From Perkinsus olseni (taxonomy: Eukaryota > Perkinsozoa > Perkinsida), in assembly GCA_013115125.1 (NCBI GenBank), contig JABANN010000333.1, positions 1 to 38,170 on the forward strand: DNA of 38,170 nt, in the 5' to 3' direction. The notes under the pieces are model-generated. The model had not been told where the DNA came from. It did no database searches and worked only from the letters and a program-made list of their open reading frames with translations. Below, piece after piece: positions 1-10,555 of the stretch (position 1 is the stretch's first letter; the number at the start of each line of letters is the position of its first letter). Position numbers and translations under genes: made by a program.

Positions 1-99
1 ATATGAAAGCTTCGTATTAAGCAAGATATCTCAATTTTGGTCATTTGCATATCAAAATGGCACACACAGTATGCGGCATTGTTATGGTGTGTAGTAGGT

Positions 100-252
100 G
101 AAACTCCTTCTAGCCCTAATGCAGCAGTTCACCAGCTCAAGTCCCCTTCCACCACGACCAAGCATGTCCGCTTTGCGAAGTCCGTGACGGCGGACAGCAT
201 CGCCAGCACCCAAGCCTCGGTCGATATCTCGACCGAATCGCCTGTGACATAG
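100..252 (+). CDS. possible 3'-terminal exon of a gene cut by the left edge
   Basis: A reading frame ends in TAG at 250-252. Its last 40 or so codons have the GC-rich third positions seen in neighbouring genes and encode a Ser/Thr-rich tail (VRFAKSVTADSIASTQASV). AG acceptor candidates lie around 99-100 and 126-129, so the exon start is uncertain. No domain is recognisable and the rest of the gene would lie outside the window. It could also be a chance ORF. Confidence 0.3.
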   Translation, partial: ETPSSPNAAVHQLKSPSTTTKHVRFAKSVTADSIASTQASVDISTESPVT

Positions 253-688
253 TTTCACTTAGTTTTATTTTTAACCGCCAAAAATCTGGTTGTTCGCTTC
301 AGAGGGATCCACTGAAGTCTGCAGCTTCGTTTGCTTCCTTAAAGTACTGACCGTCATTAGTCTGCGCTTGCCGGAAGCTTTCGGGATTCTCGCTTTTATG
401 AGACATCCCCTTGTGTACTATAACATAGTTTTCTCGAGATTATACGGATGATGATCGGCGTAAGCCTTTCGCAAGACGATATCATATTGTAATCCAAGTA
501 ATATCCAACTTATAGTCTTACTCGACATTAAGTAACCGCGTATACCGTTTCGTGAGAGTGATCTCACCCACTCGCAATAACGACCGTTACAGTATCACGC
601 ACCCTTGCTTTGGTTCGTTAATCGTTCTGGGGAGCCTTTGGACTGTTCCGGGCCTACACCGTCCACAGTGTGGCAGCGGTTAGTCAGT
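253..688. other. intergenic, upstream of the kinesin gene
   Basis: About 435 bases with no supported coding frame. They presumably hold the 3' end of the left-hand transcript and the promoter and 5' leader of the kinesin gene. I see no repeat or RNA gene here. Confidence 0.5.
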
Positions 689-2360
689 ATGAATGTCATA
701 GTGAGGCTGCGACGCTGTGACGAAGCCTCGCCCGTAGCGGTCAAGAAAAGCTCTTCATCAGTTTTGGTGAGTGGCCAGCCCTTGGCAAGTGCAGCTGATT
801 TGCCTCGATCAGGTGTCAGCAGATCGTGACGGAATTCGAGGCACATCGCCGGCCACCGACTATAGCGGCTTTGCCGCGGTTATCGACGGGGAGGGGCCGA
901 ACTCGGATCAGAGAGAGGTGTATCACAGAGTCGCTTCGAGGGCTGTTCACTCAGTGGCCACTGGTAGGCGTAGATCTTCTGACCCAGGTTCGAACCCGGC
1001 ATGACGCACTTTTCCCTGTTCATTTGCAGGCCTATCCGACGCCTGTGTTCTGGTCTATGGTCAGACTGGTGCTGGAAAAACAAGGACAGTTTTTGGAGAC
1101 CCCGGCTTCTGGCGAGGCCGTATCGATAGCGCGAAAACCGACGATGCCGCTTCCGCCGGGATTCTTCCCAGATCGGTCGGGGTTATGTTCAGGATACTGG
1201 CTGAATATTCCTGTAGGAGCCCTGAGATCTTCATCAGCTGCGCGGAGCTTTACCAGGGCCAAATTAGAGACCTCCTTTTCCCTGAACGAAAACCTCGCCT
1301 TCTAGGCAACCGAGCAGGGTCTCATAGTCTAGTTGGCATTGGCTGGCTGCGGATAACCAACACGACGGAGTTTTGTGATTCGGTCCGGAGGTGCGCCTCC
1401 CATCGGATGACATCAGCGACGACAGGGAACAGCCTGAGCAGTAGAAGTCATTGTTTTTTCTACATTAAGGTTGGGGCTCGAACTTTGACTATAGTGGATT
1501 TGGCTGGCAGCGAGCGCCTCGCCAAGCATGGCAGTTCTCAAGCGGCTCATCGCATCACAGAAACCAAAACGATCAACCTCAGCCTCAGCTGGCTGTCACA
1601 TTGCTTCAAGGCGGTGTCGGACGGGCAGAAGCCACCAGTACGCGAGTCAGCTCTCACGAGATTGCTCCACGGTGCGATTGTCGGTGACCAGCCAGTGGCG
1701 GTGTGTCTGTGCATAACCGACCGACCGAGGGACTTGGAAGAAACGCGTGGGACCCTAGCTTTCGGAAAACTCGCCCAGCGTGTCGGCCGGAGGCTGCGTG
1801 CACGGGATGTGGTTTGCGAGAATGACATCAGTCAGGTTGGAGCTGAGGAGGGGGCGATTGAGGTGTATGTTTCTGCAAAGCTCGAACCATCCGATGAGAG
1901 AGAGGAAGTTAACGTTGCGCGTCTACAAGCATACGTCAAGCACTTAAGGCGACTTTGTTCGGGCACAGACGAGGACTTCAGAAAGGCATTGAGAGCTGAT
2001 GTGGAGCTGCTGAAGGAAGGAATCACGGTTGAGGAGTTGGAGACCAGCTCGGTGTCCTCGGCTGGGGACTCGGACTCGCCTGCAGTGTTTTCAATACGCA
2101 ACGCAGCGGATCGAATATTGTCGCGATTGAACGAACGAGCGGCTCCTAAAGACCCCGTGGAGCTTTTGAAGAAGGACATAACTTCGGATGAGGATGACTT
2201 GAAGACGTGTAGAGTGTCCAACTCGGTGAAAACGGTCACCTCACTTGCTCACAGGAAGCGCCTGAACGAGTCAACGCCGGAGACGGCCCGGACACGCAGT
2301 ACTGCCGCAGATGAGAAACATTGCTTTAATCCATGTTACGAGCTTTTGAGCGCTGGTTGA
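689..2360 (+). CDS. kinesin with N-terminal motor domain (3 exons)
   Basis: An ATP-driven microtubule motor of about 519 residues. Exons are 689-766, 813-963 and 1030-2360; the introns are 46 and 66 nt. The protein opens with a typical kinesin first strand (MNVIVRLRR). It continues with EVYHRVASRAVHSV, the P-loop GQTGAGKT (about residue 85), switch I NSLSSRSH (about 209), switch II DLAGSERL (about 232), and a diverged helix-alpha5 region ending ESALTRLL. The motor is about 310 residues, a little short for the family. The C-terminal 190 residues are acidic and Ser-rich with no clear long coiled coil. The subfamily cannot be assigned. An alternative acceptor at 794 would make intron 1 only 28 nt; I prefer 812 because 46 nt matches other introns here. 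Intron 2 carries a tRNA T-arm-like motif. Confidence 0.9.
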
Positions 2361-2523
2361 TGAGGCTGGGTTGTTGCGTTAGGGTGATCGGGACGAGGCA
2401 ATGTTTGGCTGGAAGTTGAGCGACTAGCGGTCGTTGAGCCGTCCGCCTGGGGTTGCCGGTTCCTCACAATCTACGGCCGTGTATGCATGCTGTTCGGCAG
2501 TCTCTTTCTGAGATAATCTCTCA

Positions 2524-3624
2524 ATGTTTCAACTCCCCCATCACTTTGAGGCCCTTCGTTGTAGGGTCGTCGAATCACTGTGGGATGGTCCGCATGGGAG
2601 AGAGCCGATGTGCGATCTTCTAGGTGATATCATGAGTTTTTGCGAGGCGCCAGAGTTGCCTTTGGGCAGTCCTAATGAGAAGGCATTGACCCGCTGCGCG
2701 CCTGAATCGGACAACTTCACCTTTATGGACTGTGGTCTCATCTACGAGGTTTTCCGGGAAGCTGCATCCATTATTTTGGCTCGCATTTGTACCCCTGGTG
2801 GGCGTTGTAACTGGGTATCGACTCTCTGTGCTGATGCTACCCCAGGGCTTGCTTGCGCCTGTTGCTACGACGAAGACACTCGCAAGCTTTATTTGACGTA
2901 CGAGCATCGTTGTCGCTTAGTGGAGTACGACATGGCGAGAAATAAGACTGAAGGGCCAATTAATGTTGGGTCGCGGCCTCCACCCAGATTGAGTAGGTTC
3001 TTCATTACTGTTATTGATGAATTGCTCTTCGTGGTGGTGGAGGCCGCGAAGTCAGCTCGTGTCATTGGATTTGACGTTCTATCTGTGCCGTTGTCCGTGA
3101 AGAGAGAGGGATTGAAGCTTGTCCGCTCAGTTGGCAGCGGCGATGCCGACGATATGTCTGTTGCCGGAATCTTCGCGGTCCCTGATACGCCTCGGAGTGC
3201 CAATATCATCTTCAGATGCCATTCAAGATGGCATTCGTTCCGGATCGACAACCTGAGCTTTTGGGACATGCCTCTTGGCGGCCCTAAGGTGTGTAGAAGA
3301 GAGGAGGACGAAGTCATCAAAGCTCAGCGAATAACGGGCGATCTCGTGAAAAACTGGCCAGACTTGGGGCTCTTGTTGATGAAAAAGGGAGACCGCTACG
3401 TACTGCGCCGTCCTAGTGGTCTCGGGGAAGTGGCAACTTTTGAGAGCAGTGATGATGCCCTACTGACAGATTCCCCCGTGTTATTTGACCGGTGGGCCTT
3501 CCGCTGTATTCGACATTTCTTTTGTACTCGAACCCGACCCGGTAACAGGATTCCTGGACTCCCCGCTATTGAACGCTATCACCCCTATTTCATTCAGCGT
3601 TCAACGCTCAAGGACTTCAGATGA
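2524..3624 (+). CDS. hypothetical protein, single exon, 366 aa
   Basis: One uninterrupted ATG-to-TGA frame with codon use like its neighbours. I do not recognise the family. The protein is rich in alternating hydrophobic strands (RFFITVIDELLFVVVEA; ANIIFRCHSRWHSF), has many Cys in its first 130 residues, and shows no signal peptide or membrane segment. A beta-propeller-like fold is possible, but no repeat unit is evident. It lies 163 bases after the kinesin stop on the same strand, and its 3' end converges on the DUF2236 pair. It could belong to a lineage-specific family. Confidence 0.65.
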   Translation: MFQLPHHFEALRCRVVESLWDGPHGREPMCDLLGDIMSFCEAPELPLGSPNEKALTRCAPESDNFTFMDCGLIYEVFREAASIILARICTPGGRCNWVSTLCADATPGLACACCYDEDTRKLYLTYEHRCRLVEYDMARNKTEGPINVGSRPPPRLSRFFITVIDELLFVVVEAAKSARVIGFDVLSVPLSVKREGLKLVRSVGSGDADDMSVAGIFAVPDTPRSANIIFRCHSRWHSFRIDNLSFWDMPLGGPKVCRREEDEVIKAQRITGDLVKNWPDLGLLLMKKGDRYVLRRPSGLGEVATFESSDDALLTDSPVLFDRWAFRCIRHFFCTRTRPGNRIPGLPAIERYHPYFIQRSTLKDFR

Positions 3625-4396
3625 GGAGCTTTCAACGCCTCAGTGACTCCGTTGGGTTACAGCATGGGTAGAAGGTGCCGTCTTTGTGATTTTATATCGC
3701 ATGTTTGATTTTGGTGACATGCGCTGAGTTATATAGTTTCGGGGTTTCTCGGCAGAGTTGGCCTCACGAACACTGAGTGGGTGATGAACTTCGTCTAAAT
3801 CTAGATCTAGTACTGATTCTGAAAAACCCGCATCGGCTCTGACTGGTTGAGGAAGCCCTGGTGCACTGCTCCCAGTGAGGGACCTATATCTGAAATGGGG
3901 CAATCGGCCGCGTCCCGCGGGCGAGCAGCAGCAGTCACGAAAGCGAACCAGAGCAGCCGCAACTACGGTGTGGGGTGGTGCCCATCTCCACACCAGTGCT
4001 GAAAGGCATGGATGTATCAGGTGTTGTGAGCGCTGGTGGATGGAGTCGTGATGTCACGCCTAATTGAACATAGCACGGCACGGCGTTGCTGGCACCATCT
4101 TGCTGCGGATGTCGATGAAGAACTTTACATTAATCGAAGCCTGCCTTGTGGTCTCCAGCGCCCAAGCTGAAGGTGTCCGAATTTCAGTCTATTCACTCGG
4201 CGATACTCGAACGCAACACCAAAACAGCACATGAACAAATCTATCCACTCAGAACTTGCTCCAACTGGTGAGAGCGATGACAGTGGTAATGGTGCAACGC
4301 TTCATGATATCGCTTCAAGATCGTAGACGGCAAAGATAATAGTTTCGAAATTGAACTAACATATACTTCGTCGCAGCACCAATAGCAGCCTGCTGC
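3625..4396. other. intergenic between convergent genes
   Basis: About 770 bases between two convergent stop codons. A minus-strand ORF of 117 codons (3640-3993) is present but has low-complexity Arg/Pro content and no family resemblance, so I do not call it a gene. The stretch presumably holds both 3' untranslated regions. Confidence 0.5.
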
Positions 4397-5935
4397 TCAG
4401 TAGGCAACAAAACGAGCAGCAAATACTGGAAGATACAGTGCGAATGCGAGGACGGCAATGAGCGTGATGACGCACATAATCATATCGGAGAAAAAGAAGA
4501 TGAGGAATACCGTCTTCGCGGAGAGCCTGACATGCGGCTCAACGGAATCATCATGATGGGCCAGAACTAGGTTTTTGAAATTCCCGCGCCATCTCTCATG
4601 AGCTAAGATTCTCTTCTCCTCGTCCGGCTCGGTGGTGATTCTGCCCATGCTTCTGAAGAACACGGCGAAAGTGGGCATGAGGAGGTTCTCGACCAGGGCT
4701 GCCCTCATGGCGAAGAGGCGATCGACTATCTGGCTTGTAGCGCTGGGACTCTTCACGTTGTTAGTGCCGAAGTTGCGGGCCCGCTCGATGTACCGAGGAC
4801 CGCCATGGTTGATCACGGTCTGGCCGAAACCTTTCATAATCATCATTTCAAATCTGTAAACCTCGATGGGCGCTGTGAGGGGGTGTCTGAAGGCAGCTTT
4901 ATTCTCGGGAACGGCAAGCAACGCCTGCGTCAGAATTGGCCCCAAACCCATGAGGTGGTAACCGAAGGAATGCAGGAGAACCTGGAAGAGCTCATAGCCG
5001 GATCCCGAAGATGGCCCTTTGCTGTAGTTGTAGGAGTCCAAGGTTAGCATGAGGTGAAGGTCGGCAACGAGCTCTGAGCACACCTCCACCGAGCTGCAAG
5101 GGTTATAAGTGTCATCCAGGCCCAGTAGGTAGCCCACCAGTCGACAGAGGTGGATGTACGCATCAATATCATCAGACGACAGACCTTCACAACCGAGGTC
5201 GTTCTTGACGACATCAACTGCCATACCGGAGAAGGCCAGTAGCGCGAGGGCCATATCAAACTGGGAGACCGGCACGCCTACGTCACAGCGACCGAGGCTG
5301 TTGATGTGGTCCCTTGCCAGGGAGTGCATAGCTCGGACACGGGAGAGACTCCGTCGGGCGGTCGAGGTTGGGTCGAACAGATCTGAGCCGGGGGTCATCC
5401 ACAGAGCTACATGCCCGACCGTGTCCTTGTAGCGGCGACAGGTTTGCAGTAAGTCAGAAGCATAACCACCAGGACTGTGGACGAGGACGTCGGCGAAGCG
5501 TGAAATACGAGAGCCAAGGACAAGATTGATGAGCATCCCGTAGCAGAAGGCCGGCGGGCGTTCTCCAAAGACTTCTTGGCCTCGAATAACCCTTTCCTTG
5601 TTCACCCATTCCGGTAGCGTCTCCACCTGGCTCAAGGTGGCCATCTTGAAGGGACAACGGGCATGGCCATCATGTTGAACGAAGCGATCAGGAATGGTGT
5701 GGCCCTCCATAATGCGTCTTAGAGCTCGGCACTTGCCCTCTGGGAGGCGAGGCAGAGCGTAATCGGAACAATCAGAAATACCCATGCAATGCCTTGGTTT
5801 ACGGCAGAGCAAGCTGGAATACAACAAACTGAAAACATACCATCCGCTAGGGCACAGAAACGTGGTGAACAACGCAACGTCCGATCGATCACACAGAGCT
5901 GCCACTCCTCCTGTGTCTTCCTCCCCATCATTCAA
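4397..5935 (-). CDS. MpaB/Lcp-type oxygenase (DUF2236), paralog 1
   Basis: Member of the ER-bound oxygenase MpaB / latex-clearing-protein (rubber oxygenase) family, whose characterised members are heme b proteins acting on isoprenoid chains. Family signatures are LGSRISRFADVLVHSPGGY, DLFDPTSTARRSL, VRAMHSLAR (likely the region of the heme-ligand His, inferred), GVPVSQFDMALALLAFSGMA and DAYIHLCRLVGYLLGL. A hydrophobic segment near the C-terminus (SDMIMCVITLIAVLAFALYL) suggests a membrane anchor. The open frame is 512 codons, but it probably contains an in-frame 48-nt intron (5840-5793, GTATGT...CCAAG). Removing it gives 496 residues, almost the same as the 497 of the next gene. The native substrate is unknown. 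Confidence 0.85.
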   Translation of the reverse strand: MNDGEEDTGGVAALCDRSDVALFTTFLCPSGWYVFSLLYSSLLCRKPRHCMGISDCSDYALPRLPEGKCRALRRIMEGHTIPDRFVQHDGHARCPFKMATLSQVETLPEWVNKERVIRGQEVFGERPPAFCYGMLINLVLGSRISRFADVLVHSPGGYASDLLQTCRRYKDTVGHVALWMTPGSDLFDPTSTARRSLSRVRAMHSLARDHINSLGRCDVGVPVSQFDMALALLAFSGMAVDVVKNDLGCEGLSSDDIDAYIHLCRLVGYLLGLDDTYNPCSSVEVCSELVADLHLMLTLDSYNYSKGPSSGSGYELFQVLLHSFGYHLMGLGPILTQALLAVPENKAAFRHPLTAPIEVYRFEMMIMKGFGQTVINHGGPRYIERARNFGTNNVKSPSATSQIVDRLFAMRAALVENLLMPTFAVFFRSMGRITTEPDEEKRILAHERWRGNFKNLVLAHHDDSVEPHVRLSAKTVFLIFFFSDMIMCVITLIAVLAFALYLPVFAARFVAY

Positions 5936-5982
5936 CGCGAAGCTCGAGCTGTTGAAAATGACTCGTTGCGCTCAGCCCCGTG

Positions 5983-7476
5983 TCATGCAGCATAACCCAG
6001 CCGCAGTATGCTCAGACAAATTCGTAGTAGGGCGTACATCAACAGCACTAAAGTAGGCGCGACAAGGGATATCCACACTGAGGCGTCGAGCATCAGGAAG
6101 AACTTCAAGACAATCTTTGGGCGATGGAATGATACAAAGGGAGTGAAACTCTCACCGTCCCCAAGTATGAGATTATTGAACTTCTCGCGCCATCTGTCAT
6201 AGGCTTGCAGTCGCCTCTCCTCGTCACCATCCAATAGCATGCGGGGCCCACGGCCGAGGACAAGAGCCAGCAAAGGGAACGATAGGTACTCGACGACCAA
6301 GCCCTTAGCCAGTAAGAAAGCATCCAGCAATTTCACGAACCACGTGGGCTCGGTAGCTGAGTTCAAGCCCAGCCGGCGGCTCAGAGTCCGGAGGGCGGTG
6401 GCCTTAGTGCGAGTTTTCCTGCTGAGGAGCCCGACAAGGAGGTGCACTTCCAAGTAGCGCACATCAGCCGGCAGCATACTAGGGTGAGCGAAGCCGGCCT
6501 TGGAGAGCCCCACATAGGGAATAGCTCTAGTCACCGTCGGACCCATACCTATACCAAACACCCCGAACGAGTTGAGAATGGTGTGGTATAGAGTATCGCC
6601 GGAGCCATTGGCCTTGCGTCTGTTGGCATCGAGATTCGAGGCAAGATAGAGGTCGGCTAGCAGCTCTGAGCACCGACCGACGGAACCACAGGGGTTGTAG
6701 CGATCCGCGATGCCGAGGAGCCAGCCTGTGTACCGCCAGAGGTGGATGTAGGCATTGATATCACTCTGAGACATCTCATCGAAGCCGAAATCGTTCTTAA
6801 CATAGTCCACTGCCATGCCCGAGAAAGCCAGCAAAACAATGGCAAGGTCGTATTGAGACACAGGGACCCCGACATCGCACCTGCCGAGGGACTCCACCCG
6901 CTTCCTGGCAGCTAGATGCATCGCTCGCACTTGAAAGAGGCTCCTACGGGCCGGAGACTGTGGATCGAATAAGTCGCTTTCGGGTGTGAGCCAGCACAGG
7001 ACATGAGCACCAGTGTCACGGAACCGACGGAAGGTCTGCAGCGGCGCTCGGCAGTAGCTGCCGGGACTGTGCAGGAGGACGTCGGCGAATCTTGAGATTC
7101 TTGAACCCAGCATGAGCGACACCATCATAGCGGAGAACAGAGGCCGGCCTCTCTCGGCGAAGACAGCTTGACCACGCCGTACGAGATCCGGGTCGACCCA
7201 CGACGGTAAGGGCTCGGGCAAGGCGGTTTGAGGAGGGGTACCACCCCGGGCCACCTTGGCGAGGGCAACAACGTCCAGGTCTCGAAGGTCGGGCCCACCG
7301 TCATCCATCAGGACGCAGGCCTCCGCCAGTAGGCGCAGAGCGGGGCATCTTTCGGGAGGCATAGGAGGGAGTGCATAGTTCGGTTGGCTGAGCGGACATA
7401 CCATAAAAATGATCGCAAAAAGTCGCTGCCAGAGCAGCTCCCAGCACGGTGAATTTTTCCGAAATTCAGTTGTCAC
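5983..7476 (-). CDS. MpaB/Lcp-type oxygenase (DUF2236), paralog 2
   Basis: A 497-residue tandem paralog of the preceding gene, same strand, with 47 bases between them. It shares LGSRISRFADVLLHSPGSY, SDLFDPQSPARRSL, VRAMHLAARKR, GVPVSQYDLAIVLLAFSGMA and NAYIHLWRYTGWLLGI. The N-terminus has a signal-like hydrophobic stretch (LLWQRLFAIIFMVCPLSQP) and the C-terminus a membrane helix (WISLVAPTLVLLMYALL), so both copies are probably membrane-anchored, perhaps in the ER. The two differ most at the termini and in the 130-residue stretch before the C-terminal helix, which suggests diverged substrate or targeting. No intron is needed. Similarity along almost the full length indicates a local duplication that is not very recent. 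Confidence 0.87.
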   Translation of the reverse strand: MTTEFRKNSPCWELLWQRLFAIIFMVCPLSQPNYALPPMPPERCPALRLLAEACVLMDDGGPDLRDLDVVALAKVARGGTPPQTALPEPLPSWVDPDLVRRGQAVFAERGRPLFSAMMVSLMLGSRISRFADVLLHSPGSYCRAPLQTFRRFRDTGAHVLCWLTPESDLFDPQSPARRSLFQVRAMHLAARKRVESLGRCDVGVPVSQYDLAIVLLAFSGMAVDYVKNDFGFDEMSQSDINAYIHLWRYTGWLLGIADRYNPCGSVGRCSELLADLYLASNLDANRRKANGSGDTLYHTILNSFGVFGIGMGPTVTRAIPYVGLSKAGFAHPSMLPADVRYLEVHLLVGLLSRKTRTKATALRTLSRRLGLNSATEPTWFVKLLDAFLLAKGLVVEYLSFPLLALVLGRGPRMLLDGDEERRLQAYDRWREKFNNLILGDGESFTPFVSFHRPKIVLKFFLMLDASVWISLVAPTLVLLMYALLRICLSILRLGYAA

Positions 7477-7758
7477 AAAAACATGATAAACCCAGCCGTG
7501 CCCAACAACGAATTGTCATAATCTTGTCTTAATCCATTGTCTTAATCCAGCGAACAGGATAAAAGTCAGATGAGTTGGACCCGACTTAGGCCGTGACTCC
7601 TTCGTGCAAGATAGATGTGTTCGAAATTTGGTATTAACGACCTCACTCTTACACTTCGAAGCGAGAACCCTTTCGCTGTCCACAAGAGCAACTCAAAGCA
7701 TTGTAAATAACCGTAATCACGCAACAGCATGGGACACCGTGTGGAGAGCTTCTCGGCG

Positions 7759-9291
7759 TCACTTCTCCAACCCTTCCAGGAAGGTCTGCAGATGCTGCCC
7801 TTGATGCTTCAGAAAGTCGATCTGAGAACTTCACACTATACAAAGCGAGAGCGAGCACCTCACCTCCTCCTTCCGTTTCCTCTCGTCGATGTTGTTTCTC
7901 TCTGTCTCCCTCCTCTCGATGGCCTCACATCTTCGCTCCAACTCAGCCAATTTCGTGGCCAACGTTCGCCTCTTCTCTCTGAGCTCTTGCAGCTGACAAA
8001 GCATGACCGACGTGTCTACCACAATTGGCCTACTGATCGTGGCTCCATGTCAACGCTACAGAGAGTCTCCAAATGAGCATATCGGCAAGAGTCTAACTAA
8101 GCCGGAATCGGCGTTGGACTATAAGCTCACTCACCCATACTAATTGTGGAGGAATTGCAAGTGTGCAAGATGCCCGAGGCCCACCCACTGTTGACAAAAA
8201 ATCTGGAATAGACGCTGCCGCATCGTGGTTCAAACTGTTTCGTCACATCACGGCTCGTGTACTAGGTGGCGGCAGCAGTGAGAGTAGCGAGACCTCACCT
8301 TGTGCTCAGCCTCGTCCTTGCCCTCCTCCGACTGGATCTGTTTGCGAGTGCCAAATACGACCGAGGAATGGTATCTGTTGTATCTTGATGATGGTGGCGG
8401 CGGCGGTGTTGTAGACCTCACAGTGTTTGGTAGGCGGCAATTGTCATCCTTATCTCATTGCGAATTCGCAGTAGCAGTAGCCCTCTCTCGGGGCAGTCCA
8501 ACGTCACTTGCCGAATAAGCTCATCTGCGGGACCCCAACTTGGCGAGGGACAATATTCTCAGTTCGAATGGAGTAGTAACAAGCGCACATCGACATGACC
8601 AGAGGTCAAGGCAGAGAGATAGATAACACAAGCCGACTTCCAACAGTGGCCGTGAATTAAGAATGTCAATGCGCGCAAAGCCATCGCGCACTGGTATCCC
8701 ACAGCATCGAATGAGCTCACCGAAGCACTGGCCATAGAGTTCCTCTCGAACCGGACATATGCCGGTCTCTCGGGCCTGTCTCTCCATGAGTTTCTCATCC
8801 AAGGCCTCCTGCAACTGTATAACATCCAGTCTAGTGGAAGGCTGGTTGTTAACGTGCTGCACATCAAAGGAAGAATGACCTCAACGGTTAATTACGAATC
8901 GATATACCTGTAGGATATGTCTGCCATTCTCGGCCCACTCTCTGGGCGGGAGGAGGATGTGCAGCACCTAACGAGATCGTGAGAGGCACAAGTTTACGCT
9001 GGAGAGCGCTCACGTCCTCAATGGTCGGCTTGCTATCCATAGGAGGAAGTTCAGCTGACTCGGTTAGCTGGGCGGCTATGGCGTCCGCTATCGCTTTGTC
9101 CGGATCCGACGCCTCGATGCCGAGGAATTTCAACTGAGGCAGGGATCAAACCCGACCCGGCAACAGAGTGGGAGCACCTCATCCTCTTCGGGATTGACTG
9201 GCGGCTCAGGGGCCTCTCCGACGTCCTGTGGGGGGTCGTAGCGTACCAATGACTCGCGAGGGCACTCTTGCGGCAGGACAGCCGGAGCCAT
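7759..9291 (-). CDS. DNALI1: axonemal inner-arm dynein light chain p28 (8 exons)
   Basis: A light chain of single-headed inner-arm dyneins in motile cilia. Exons on the minus strand: 9291-9178, 9133-9014, 8967-8908, 8856-8721, 8524-8422, 8383-8299, 7992-7864 and 7821-7759, giving 269 residues, close to the 258-280 usual for the family. Signatures in order are ESLVRYDPP, ILLPPREWAENG, STRLDVIQLQEALDEKL, RQARETGICPVREELY, CPERGLLLLRIRNEIRMT, AAYQTL, and the final coiled coil with CEAIERRETERN and EIDFLKHQGQHLQTFLEG. Intron lengths are 44, 46, 51, 196, 38, 306 and 42 nt. Every junction keeps the frame. The 196-nt intron is bordered by a near-direct repeat and the 44-nt intron holds a T-arm-like motif. 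The gene is a second cilium gene besides CFAP57 in the window. Confidence 0.93.
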
Positions 9292-9702
9292 GTGGGCCGA
9301 GATAATGCTGCGCCGCCCAATAGATTTTCCCCACTGAAATTGATAGCGCAACCGATTAAGATGCTGTGGGCTTTTCTCTGTATCACAGAAGCTCTTCGGA
9401 GGCACTCTACAGCGACCTCTACTAGAATTGGCCAGCCGCGACTTAACGTCGTTGAGGGCCATCGGTCTCAGTTGCTTATGTATCGCAACCGAGCGGAAAA
9501 TGCAGTATAACGTATGCAGTAGTATCAACATAACCTGAATGCTCATCAGTTCAACTTTCACTAAGGTACAGTTCTCAAGGTTAATATTGACAGAGATATG
9601 ACAGTGATGCAATGCAACAGGTAATAGAAGCATCGTAACGGATGCAATTCTTTCCTCGACCATCACCGAAAAACAGCATGTCGGAATTCTCAAGGGCCCT
9701 AG

Positions 9703-10555
9703 TCAAGAGCGGCGCGAGGCTCGATGGCGAGCTTGACCAGGCTTGCGTACCTAACACCGAAAGGGACAGACGCCCTTGCTGCCGCTGGCTTACGTTCATC
9801 TCCATATACACCTGGCCCTCGACCAGTTCCTCGTCCGGATCGCCTGAGTTATGATCATCATCGGCTACAGTCGCACTGCTCCTGCTCACTTTGAGTGATG
9901 GTATAAATTTTCTTGAAGCCAATCTTCTTATAGAGTTTAATAGCCGCTGGGAGACTAGATAGTGTAACAATGTCGACATTCGGATTGGCCTTGCAGGATT
10001 CCTTAACCCACTTCATCACGAAAGTGCCGAGACCCTGACCGACAGAAATAATTTCCGGGCGCGCGATCAGGCTTCGGCTCAACTACCCTTCCGCGCATGG
10101 TCTTGGGCACAGCTAACTTGCCAACGCTGAAGGCCCTGCGGTCGTTAACGAATTTGTAAACGATAAATGCACAGAGCTGGTCGCCACTGGCAAGGATAGA
10201 CAACTTCCAGGGAGACCTCCCAGAGATCTTTTCGAGGCAGTTTTCACCTTCAAACTCAGCCTCTGAGAGTTCTTTCACCTGGCAAACCCTGGAGTTTACC
10301 CAAAATCGAGACACCGAGGCAGCCTTGACTCACCTGGGCGAGCAGCTTCATCATGACGGGGTCGGCCCTGGTAGCGGGCTTGCGAGGATATACACAGTGG
10401 TACCACTGCGGCGAGAAGACGGCTTCCTTCTCAGCAGGAGTCGAAGGGCAGCAGTTGTTAACAGCTGCCTTCGGCTTGGGCTCGTCATGAACGACCGAAT
10501 TGACCATGTGGACAGACACGACGTTATTAGTGTTGTTGTTTTGGCTGGAGCACAT
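9703..10555 (-). CDS. GNAT-family N-acetyltransferase (5 exons)
   Basis: Transfers an acetyl group from acetyl-CoA to an unknown amine. Exons: 10555-10334, 10278-10087, 10034-9890, 9843-9794 and 9750-9703 (218 residues); introns are 55, 52, 46 and 43 nt. The core follows the GNAT order: strand LCAFIVYKFV, then FSVGKLAVPKTMRGRGLGT, which holds the R-G-R-G-L-G acetyl-CoA pyrophosphate loop across an exon junction, then VDIVTLSSLPAAIKLYKKIGFKKIYT, the family's C-terminal Y..GF element. The first 70 residues are Asn/Pro-rich and include WYHCVYPRKPATRAD. The last two exons are less certain: reading straight on past 9890 would stop soon at 9858. Substrate and compartment cannot be told. Confidence 0.8.

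Noticed and set aside
3640-3993. 117-codon minus-strand ORF between convergent genes
   Set aside because: Composition is Arg/Pro/Ser-rich and unlike the neighbours, no domain is visible, and it lies where two 3' untranslated regions are expected.
7604-9510. Several plus-strand ORFs of 60-115 codons opposite p28
   Set aside because: All are shadows of the well-supported minus-strand p28 exons and introns.
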